In this document: in pieces, positions 56,994-64,000 of the stretch
Layout: every line of letters starts with the position of its first letter
Position numbering within the stretch: the stretch's first letter is position 1
DNA from: Eretmocerus hayati
Lineage: Eukaryota > Arthropoda > Insecta > Hymenoptera > Aphelinidae
Length of the DNA: 64,000 nt
NCBI GenBank assembly: GCA_029851415.1
Contig: CM056743.1
Span: forward strand, 64,882,186-64,946,185
Direction of reading: 5' to 3'
The notes under the pieces: model-generated
Told to the model about the DNA's origin: nothing
Databases searched by the model: none
The model's input: only the letters and a program-made list of their open reading frames with translations
Position numbers and translations under genes: made by a program

Positions 56994-57133
56994 GCGTGTC
57001 ACCCCTGGCTCGAGGCGAACAGTGGAGCGAGGGGTGAGGGGAGAGAGAAAGAGCGCGCGACAAGTGCCGCGGCCCACCTATACACGCATAATCATGTATG
57101 TCTCATAAATGAATAATGGGTGAGAGAGAGAGA

Positions 57134-57260
57134 GATTGATTGATTGATTTAAATTTTATTGAGGGCGGGAGGTAGGACCCCATTTGCCCACTATGAATTA
57201 CAATGTATTACATGGATAGAAATGAATTATTCAACACTCACGAGGTTTCAAAGATTCATG
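57134..57260 (-). repeat. Possible 3' end of a non-LTR retrotransposon
   Basis: On the minus strand unique sequence leads to CTCAATAAAATTT, containing AATAAA, and then an (AATC)n tail at 57134-57150. This is the usual form of a non-LTR retrotransposon 3' end. No coding part is seen in the next kilobase, so it would be strongly 5'-truncated. Confidence 0.4.
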
Positions 57261-58428
57261 AACTTGAAAAAGATGTTTCAGTTTACAAAAATTTTGATAC
57301 TGGTCTTTGAGTAGTAATATAGTTCACTAAACTCTTAGTGAAATCCACAGGCCTCAACTTCAAACACATGATAGTCTTGTGAAAGAAAATTTCATGTTGT
57401 TCTGAGTTTTTACCAAAAATAAGTTTTACCCTTACACTAGCAAGGATATAGCGGGATTCGAACATACAAATATGCGCACAGACTCTGAACTGATGAAGTA
57501 TTCCTATGAAATGATCATGTTCTCCCTGTGAAACTTTGTTGGCTCATCTTCAGATTAATGAGAGCTGTTTACATTGACATGTCTTATGAGGTGAGATGAG
57601 AGAGAGGTGTCTTTGAGGTATTCTGATGAATTTTAGAAGATGAGCCGCGAAGATTTCAGAAGAAATGATGTCAGATTCTGTCGAATAATCCGTGAAGATA
57701 TCAGGCGTGGGGAAAATAATTTATGTGATCGTTTTATGAGGCACTTGGACTGCTCAACCCACACCGCACCGATACACGCACGGCTACAAAAATAGAGGCT
57801 TTAGAGTTTGCCGTTGAAAATTGATGATTGCACCCGATTTGAACGTTGAAAGAGTCAATTGCGGTACACATTCTTGGTCGGTTGATTTGGTGCCATTGTA
57901 ATTAACATCAGAGTATGATGCCGAGAGAGTGAAAATGACAAATTTGTTTGCCTGTGAGACGAAGTATAATCACAACACAAATCAGCTGCTAGACACTTGC
58001 CAACGTCGGTCATGTAGTTTTCTCACTAATCTTCTTGAGAGACTTGGATGTCTGGACGCTCACTATGTTCACATGTGAATAAGGCTTCAACATCGATACT
58101 GCAGAAAACTGGCCAGCGTGACTGCCATCTAGCTGCTGCACGTGTACTTCTATCTGCTGCCAACTTGTATACGAGTTTTGAGCCATGATATATGCACGAG
58201 GTTAGGCACACCTAACCTCAAAATCCAAAGTGGTGAAAATAGAAGCAGGTGTAGTTTTTGCAAGACGCACGAGTCCATAACTAATTATACACTCGGTGAG
58301 AGCTTGCAAAATTTGGCGAGCAAAGATCTGTAAATAAAAGGCCCGGAGGCACTTTGGGGCAGCAGAAAGTGGCAAAGACAGAGCGGCAGAGAAATGCGTG
58401 TGATGACACTTACCGCGGCGCAGAGAGA

Positions 58429-58430
<2 letters not shown>
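57261..58430. other. No gene seen
   Basis: AT-rich sequence with short frames only. No repeat partner was noticed. Confidence 0.45.

Positions 58431-58433
<3 letters not shown>

Positions 58434-58463
<30 letters not shown>
58434..58463. repeat. (GA)n microsatellite
   Basis: A pure AG run in front of a GC-rich segment. Frames through it are artefacts. Confidence 0.9.
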
Positions 58464-58466
<3 letters not shown>

Positions 58467-58482
58467 CGATACATCTACTCAC

Positions 58483-58837
58483 CGGCCGCGGTTGACTTGC
58501 CGCGGCTTCCCCCTCCCGCGCTGCCCCCTGCACTGCAATCTGCTCTCGACGCCGATGTTCCTGGCGTCGAGGTTGCCCCAGCTGAAGACTGCTGGGTTGC
58601 ACCACCGATGACGTTGTGGTGCTGCAGATGTGCAGGCTGGCTGCTCTGTGTGGCCAAGATGCCGATGAGCGCCCCGAAGATGATGCCACCGAGATCGCCG
58701 GCCGGCGGGCTCGTCGTGCCCCTTATGCGTCGTCCGCTAGTGCCGGTGCCGAGGGAAGCCTGGATGTAGGCTTGGTGTTGTGGTCTGCTACGCCGAAGAC
58801 ACAGGTGAGGACGGGCAAATTCCCGCCAGGCGCACAA
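58483..58837 (-). CDS. Possible GC-rich first coding exon, unknown gene
   Basis: On the minus strand an open frame is rich in Gly, Ala, Ser and Thr. It has one hydrophobic stretch, LGGIIFGALIGILA, that could be a membrane segment, and Gln/His-rich sequence after it. It ends at a consensus donor, GTGAGT starting at 58482. G+C and CpG content is far above the surroundings, as at insect gene starts. Two other frames are also open because of composition, so the frame and even the coding status are uncertain. Confidence 0.35.
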
Positions 58838-58839
58838 GA

Positions 58840-59716
58840 CTTTTCACGGCACAAAGTCACTGACTCCAGACACTCCCGATTCCCGCGCGCGCGTAAAGTC
58901 CACACTCGCGGCACACTAAAAAATTCCCATAAATTCCGAGCACGATTCTTTTTACGCTCTGCTACCACATGATGGGGCAGGGTGTTCTTGTGGAACCCTG
59001 GAGCCCTAAATATGTGGGTCAAAAAAGGTGCTGGATGGGTTCACTAAAAGAGTCACTCACGATTATTTATACTGTAAAATGACTGAGAATATATTCTCTT
59101 ATAGGTGCGTATAAACGTGTTTTGAAAGAATAAAGGCGCCAGTGTGGGCGCGACGGATCGGGATAACTGCCGATTTCAGAGCTGCGAGAGAGACTCGCAG
59201 GGAGGAGCAGGGCTGATGACCAAATCATCCAATGCCCATGATGGCCAATGAAATTCAAATAAGTCACTCGCGTGACATCGAGGAGAAATCGCGGGTCATT
59301 GAGCCCTGCTCCTGCTGCCGAATTCCTCTCGAATGTTCTCAAGCTCTACAAACTCCAACAAAATGCAATTCGCATTCATGCTTGTTATTATTTCTTGACC
59401 CACCCAAATGCCTATCCCCAATGAGAGTCGAAAACCTCACATAATATAATAACATTATATGATAATGAATTCTCTCTCAAAAAAAGGGAGTACTTTGCTG
59501 ACCTTATTTCTAAATTCATTGAATCTTCATATTTCATAATTTTCTCTGTCCTGTAAATTCTATGTTATCGTTTATTCACCGTAAAACATTCTTACAATCA
59601 AAATTGTAATAAATTGATGAATCGAATCAAGATCTTTTTGATGTGAATATGAAATTCTTGACACAATATTGATAGGATTTGAAAGAATTCTGAGGTCAAT
59701 GGCAAGGTCAGTCACG
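58840..59716. other. No gene seen
   Basis: Sequence between the GC-rich exon candidate and the decayed Polinton fragment. The word GGGTCAAAAAAGG near 59016 and a CpG-rich 58860-58900 stretch are the only notable points. Confidence 0.4.
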
Positions 59717-60994
59717 TCAAGCTGACGTACAGTTGAATTTCGAATAAATTATGGCACTCTCAGAAAAATGAAAGTAAGCAAGGAATTTCGCATCCTTCCA
59801 AGTTATTGCAACAGGATTCTTACTCGAACAATCAATCCTATGGCACGCTAGCTTATCTTCGGAACGAAAGTGATGTAGACAACGATTACACACAAGAATC
59901 TTTCGTCTGTTGCGAGAGGAAGATGAAGACAATAGTCTCGAGAGAGATTTAATGTAAAAATAGTGTCGATTTTCGCCTTTGTGAATTAAAAGTAGGTTGA
60001 CGTGTTAATCTTTTTCTTCATTAGTTATGTAAAGAGGGTAAAATTCGCGTTCAGAATCGTAACTGTAAACATTGACTGGAATCTCAGGATTCAAGGATTC
60101 AAATCTAGCGATCGATCTAATTTCGATTCGGAAAGTTAAACGGCTGAAATTCAGATGATGCATGGAATAGGGATAACTATGAGTCGAGTTCTGTCTTTTC
60201 CGTTGAGGATACAAAGCTGCCATCAAACTCCAGTCGAAGCATGCCTAATCGAGGTTCATAATATTCACGATTGCATGTTTATTAGCAATTCAAGCAGGTG
60301 TTAGGATGTGTGAAGATCCACCCACCAAATTCGATTAAACAACGTTAACTTCTGAGCTGAGAATCTTATCAAGAGAGAAACTTGAACCTGCATCAACAAA
60401 CTCTTCCATCTCCGTCATTATAATAGGAATTGATCCTGAATACCATTTACTGAGCTTTGAAGATAGGAGCAGATTATCGTAATGAGTCTGTAAATGTTTG
60501 ATCTTGGAATCCTCCTCCAACAATTCGAAGTATGCGTTGGAAATAAGAGCAATTTTAACAGATTCATACTCTTCGAGTCGTGATTTAATGAATCTCAATA
60601 CTAATGCTTTCGCATTATCAAAAAAAGGCGTCAACGATCTGTGTCGAATATCCCCAATGATGCTGGTCGAGATCCGATTATTGAAAGCAGATTCTCCATC
60701 GAATTGTACGATATCACCTATTTGATCTCTTGATCCAGCATGATAGATGTTCACCAGAATCATTTTTTTAGCTCTTGCTTCATTTGATAGAGTTTTGAGA
60801 TGGGCTTTTTCACCGGTTGATTTAGGTGGAACCTTCAGAACACTCGACACACGCTTGATGAAAGTACTATATTCATCTTCAAGTTTACAAACTTTTTTAT
60901 GATTCAAATGATTCGAATTCATATCAATGAGCTTATTATATTTACAGTTTAACTCCTGGAGAGCATGAGATAAAAAACTTACAACATCAGCCAT
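59717..60994 (-). pseudogene. polB: N-terminal PolB fragment, second copy
   Basis: Starts at ATG 60994 (MADVV) and stays in a single reading frame to 59717. In-frame stops lie at about 60335 and 60005, with others between 60335 and 60227. Similarity to element 1 covers the N-terminal region: DIVQFDGESAFNNRI versus DLIFFEGESAFKNRI, the HAIVNI/HAVVNI segment, NSTHSYPY/NSTSSYPH, and the finger VCNRCLHHF. It breaks off just before the exonuclease domain, so no catalytic motif remains. The two copies are diverged, roughly half identical, so they come from different lineages rather than a recent duplication. Non-functional. Confidence 0.85.
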
Positions 60995-61070
60995 GATGAC
61001 TCGAGCGATGAATACGAATTGAGAGGACAAATGCGTGGGAAAAAAATAATATATAAGATTGAGTGACTCG

Positions 61071-61490
61071 ATATAATAACTACGTGCTGTGGAAGATCAA
61101 AAACTATTTCTTTGTCCGATTACTGATCGAACTACATGTACTAATTTCGATAGGAAGTTGATGATTTCTTCTCCAATCATCAGTGATGAAAACGGGAATT
61201 TGGAGTCAACTTTCCCCATACCAATTATCAATTCGATAAGAACAACATCATGGTCAAGCTACACTATATAAGTAAGTTGAAACAATAACTACCTGCTGTA
61301 AGAGGTTGGAGTATTTTCCTGTTCGATTACTAATTGAACCATGAAGTCATTTCGATCAAACGTTGAAGTCCATCATTTCTTCTTCGATCATTGATGAAGT
61401 TACCTCCCCTGATTTCAATCATCAGTTTGATAAGTCAATGACGAAAGAGCAAGATCATGGTCGAGCTCAGCTATTCAAGCTGATACAACT
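61071..61490. repeat. Direct duplication of about 205 bp between divergent genes
   Basis: The block starting AATAACTACSTGCTGT occurs at 61075 and 61283 and continues with matching TTCGATTACT, CATCATTTCTTCTYC and ATCATGGTCRAGCT blocks. It fills the gap between the PolB start and the accessory genes, where promoters are expected. A TATATAAG box lies at about 61050 and TATATAAG-like sequence near 61265, so each copy may carry a promoter. Confidence 0.65.
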
Positions 61491-61508
61491 ATAGCGAGAA
61501 CTCGAATC

Positions 61509-61844
61509 ATGTCTTGGAGAGAACTGAACACACAACAAGGCTACTTCGAGACAATCAAGATTACTTCGCGCGATCAGAGTGTTGGGTATAAGATAACTCC
61601 TTGCAGACTGATTGAAACAAGGTTCGGAGAAGCTATCGTATTTGGAATTGTGAATCCATTGACTGAAGAGACTTTCAGTCTGTTTGCCCCTCGAAGACTT
61701 ACGATTTGGATCCAAAGAGATTTGAATACTTACTTAACGGAGTTCAACTCAACTGAAAATCCAGTGTATCTGAGGTACGCGCCACTGAATGGATACAATC
61801 GCTTGAAATTTCACGAGAGTATTGAGGCTGAAAGTGGAGATTAG
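61509..61844 (+). CDS. Small accessory gene, copy 2 (intact)
   Basis: An intact 111-codon frame from ATG 61509 starting MSWREL. It matches the broken copy at 19132-19558 along its length: MSW start, EETFSLFAP against KKFTVYAP, and YAPLNGYNRLKF against YSPIGKYNRIKF, ending in an acidic tail. The fold looks beta-rich with no known motif. It is open in an otherwise decayed element, either by chance or through selection. A conserved Polinton accessory gene of unknown role. Confidence 0.7.
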   Translation: MSWRELNTQQGYFETIKITSRDQSVGYKITPCRLIETRFGEAIVFGIVNPLTEETFSLFAPRRLTIWIQRDLNTYLTEFNSTENPVYLRYAPLNGYNRLKFHESIEAESGD

Positions 61845-61852
61845 GATGGCGA

Positions 61853-62992
61853 CACAGATGAATCTTGATGCACCACCAAGTGGAGAAGCAGGAATGGATC
61901 AACCAAGAGCTAGTTGCATAGTGAGCGATCCAACTGATTCTGAAGTGGAGCAGATAACTCAAATCAGGATTCAATGAGTGAAAAAAGACACCGTCTCCTT
62001 TAAAGCCGCAGAAAAAAATTACTGCTTGGTTGAGCAGACCTGCCTTGAAGAGATAGATCCATTGAGCGAGTTGATATTACAGATGAATCATCAAATTCAT
62101 CAATTGAGATCTCGGGGATTGTGAGTAAGCCGGAAAAAGAGAAAATGCTTTCCTCAGAGCCATGTGTTTCTAATCCATATGATGGTGATGATAATGATGA
62201 AACATCGGATGATTTGAAGATGATGAGCTATGATGGTGTATTCGACGATGACTTACAATCAGCGGGTGGACTAACTACTCCGCTGAGGACTAGGTAAGAT
62301 AATTTCTGATTAATCTTCTTGTATCGAATCGGAGAATAAGAATTGACTCTGTTTTCAATTTCCACGAATTCTGTAAGGCAACGGAGTACTTGGACATCTG
62401 TAAAAATGAAACTAAGCTCAAGCTAGATCGATGAATGGAGAAGGATCCAGAATTCGAGATTATCCTGAAAAATGACAAGGAAATATTCATTACGACATAT
62501 CCTGAATGGGCAAGAATAATGATGGAATACGAGAAGTTCAAACAGATTAACTGTCGTTGCATCGTCGATGAGATGGAACGAGTAGTGGATAAGAAGTATA
62601 TCCTTATATTCAAAACGGTAAATCACCTTGGAATTATCATTCTACAAAGAACAATCTATTCATGTTCTTTTCGAGAAAAAAATTTGCATAATTTGTACAT
62701 TCAGAAGTACTACATTCGAGATAAATTCAAAGAATACATGAATAAGGTTTATGATTATCGGAGAGGTATGGAAACTATAGAGAAAGGAATCGAAAAAAGA
62801 CGACGTGCAAAGAAAATGAAACTGGATCATAAGATTTGCGTGGTCAAATATCTCATTAATACAAGAGTTTTTGATGTAACTGATTCCATCCACGGTGAGA
62901 TCATAGCTAGGAATCTAGAATACTTCATCTACAATGTAGCTTGTAAACTTCTAATGGAGAACGAAAGGAATGATAAATCTGTGTCATCATGA
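61853..62992 (+). pseudogene. PC4-like accessory gene, copy 2 (decayed)
   Basis: An ATG at 61853 opens a short acidic frame that is soon interrupted by stops and frame changes up to about 62293. A donor, AG then GTAAGA at 62294, lies exactly where copy 1 has its donor (AG then GTAAAT). After an intron of roughly 90 bp, exon 2 has an in-frame TGA just before 62435 and is then open to 62992, with FEIILKNDKEIFI and a downstream Trp matching the PC4-like stretch of copy 1 (LEINLRSGRKGLTL). The tail is rich in Lys, Tyr and Ile. Probably non-functional. Confidence 0.6.
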
Positions 62993-63700
62993 AGTGTAAT
63001 CATGGAAATGATGAAGGTATATCCCTTTGAAATTTTCTGTGGTTTTTTTTATTCTCTACGCTTGTAAAGTGTTGATCCACATATGATGAGTGTTCAATTC
63101 CATTGAAAAATATAAATTACATGTCTGGCTAAACAATAATGAAGATTCATTTTTTCAACAATGATCTATTTTTCATATCTCTTGAACTAATCAATGTACA
63201 CTAAAACCTCTCTTAGCGGCCACCCTGCGGGACCGGAAAAAATTGGCCGTTAACGGAGGTGGCCGCTTTTTGGAGGTTCAATTTACACATGAAAGGTAAT
63301 TTCGGGGCTGAGAAAACCCGGCTGTTAGAAGAGGTAGCCACTTCTGAGAGGTGGCCGCTAAGAGAGGTTTTACTGTATATGTGTAATTCTTTTCGTTTTG
63401 AATTCTCTATACTTTCGCAGTCTTATCGTTTCGATTTCATAAAAGAATATTGATTACATAACTTGTAAGACAATAATGAAGATTCAAACTTTGAACAATA
63501 ATCTATTTTTCATATCTTTTGAACTAATGGAGGTACATGTGGAATTATTTTAGTTTCGAATTTTGTATAGATATAGTTCTAGCAGTCATACAGTTTCAAT
63601 TTCATCGAAAAATCTCGATTACATAACTTGTAAGACAATAATGAAAATTAAATTGTGAACAATAATCCATTCCTCATATCTCTTGAACTAATCGAGATAT
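62993..63700. repeat. Tandem repeat of about 160 bp, three to four units
   Basis: The block GATTACATAACTTGTAAGACAATAATGAA starts at 63452 and 63617, and a related block at about 63114. Distances are 165 bp and, after removing the MITE, about 160 bp. Each unit ends with CATATCTYTTGAACTAAT. A degenerate earlier unit may begin near 62993. Confidence 0.75.
63199..63375. mobile_element. pogo/Tigger-like MITE
   Basis: A 177-bp element with termini CACTAAAACCTCTCTTAGCG and CGCTAAGAGAGGTTTTACTG, one mismatch, extending about 25 bp, flanked by TA on both sides (63197-63198 and 63376-63377). CAGTAAAACCTCTCTTAGCGG-type ends are those of pogo/Tigger-like elements. It sits inside the first unit of the 160-bp array. 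Confidence 0.88.
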
Positions 63701-63710
63701 ATCGTCGCCC

Positions 63711-64000
63711 CCGAAGAGGAAAAACACTTTCTGGATTACCGGTGAAGAGTAACACCTTCTGGATGCATTCATGAAAAGAAACACCATCCGTATCCCAGGA
63801 CGAAGATTAACACGTATTTTTAACTAGCGACGAAAAATAACGCTCAGCTGTTGCTTCCGACGAATAGTAACACCCGCTCGTAACTACCGGCGAAGATGAA
63901 CACGTTTCCCGTAGTAGCGACGAAAAGTAACATTTGCCGAGAGCCCGGACAAAAAAGAACACCTACCGTATGCCCGGACGAAAAAAAACACCTGCCGTAT
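63711..64000. repeat. Degenerate 30-bp minisatellite running off the window
   Basis: Ten units of 29-30 bp, consensus near CGACGAARARTAACACCTNCCGTATGCC. The last two units are the most alike. The array continues past the window edge. Confidence 0.85.

Larger units (their letters stand above)
59717..62992. mobile_element. Fragment of a second, decayed Polinton
   Basis: Contains the N-terminal part of a PolB on the minus strand, then two accessory genes on the plus strand that match the 19-20.6 kb genes of element 1. Capsid, ATPase, protease and integrase genes are absent. The divergent layout (PolB to the left, accessory genes to the right) differs from element 1, where all run in one direction at opposite ends. 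No terminal repeats were identified. Confidence 0.75.

Noticed and set aside
56680..57108. Arg-rich frames of more than 100 codons at 56.7-57.1 kb
   Set aside because: Open on both strands because the segment is GC-rich; it contains a hairpin and no domain.
1..64000. CRISPR array, tRNA or rRNA genes
   Set aside because: No regularly spaced identical repeats with unique spacers and no tRNA or rRNA signatures were seen; tandem arrays here are satellites.

Overview
The window looks like transposon-dense nuclear DNA of an arthropod, most likely an insect. The signs are short GT-AG introns of 65-134 bp, AT-rich intergenic DNA, many simple repeats and a very high load of inverted-repeat elements. 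I cannot name the species. No tRNA, rRNA or CRISPR array was seen.

Region 1 (about 2.8-24.2 kb) is the main object: a nearly complete Polinton/Maverick (adintovirus-like) element. Two inverted arms of about 0.5 kb, candidate terminal inverted repeats, enclose it. The left arm is interrupted by a 988-bp foldback with a 4-bp target duplication; the right arm keeps the empty site. Inside lie a small unknown ORF, a protein-primed family-B DNA polymerase (broken), a coiled-coil protein, a large conserved unknown protein, a packaging ATPase, a PLA2-like minor capsid protein, an adenain-type protease, a penton-like protein, a small basic protein, the major capsid protein, an exonuclease-like gene (frameshifted), a second coiled-coil protein and a DDE integrase with chromodomain. 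Accessory genes follow: a small broken gene, a PC4-like ssDNA-binding gene and an intact five-exon gene of unknown function. Several of these genes carry what read as true spliceosomal introns. The morphogenesis and integrase genes are largely intact, while the polymerase has nonsense codons.

Region 2 (0.4-1.1 kb and 24.5-30.8 kb) holds collinear fragments of a hAT-type transposase gene, in order: zinc finger, DDE-like core, C-terminal dimerisation region. The Polinton and a 1.5-kb foldback both lie between its parts, so the nesting history is readable.

Region 3 (32-57 kb) has almost no conventional genes. It contains an array of five exon-like units, several long palindromes (including a 7-kb foldback with TA-flanked ends, carrying a CGCGTACGC-rich satellite and another foldback nested in one arm), a nine-copy array of about 485-bp units with splice-like signals, a hAT-type foldback with a perfect 8-bp target duplication, a Tc1-like foldback, and one exon of a minus-strand C2H2 zinc-finger gene (54.3-55.0 kb).

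Region 4 (58-64 kb) has a GC-rich possible first exon, then a second, decayed Polinton fragment. There the N-terminal polymerase part is divergent from the two accessory genes, an arrangement unlike element 1. The window ends in tandem repeats, one holding a small pogo/Tigger-like MITE, and a 30-bp minisatellite that runs off the edge.
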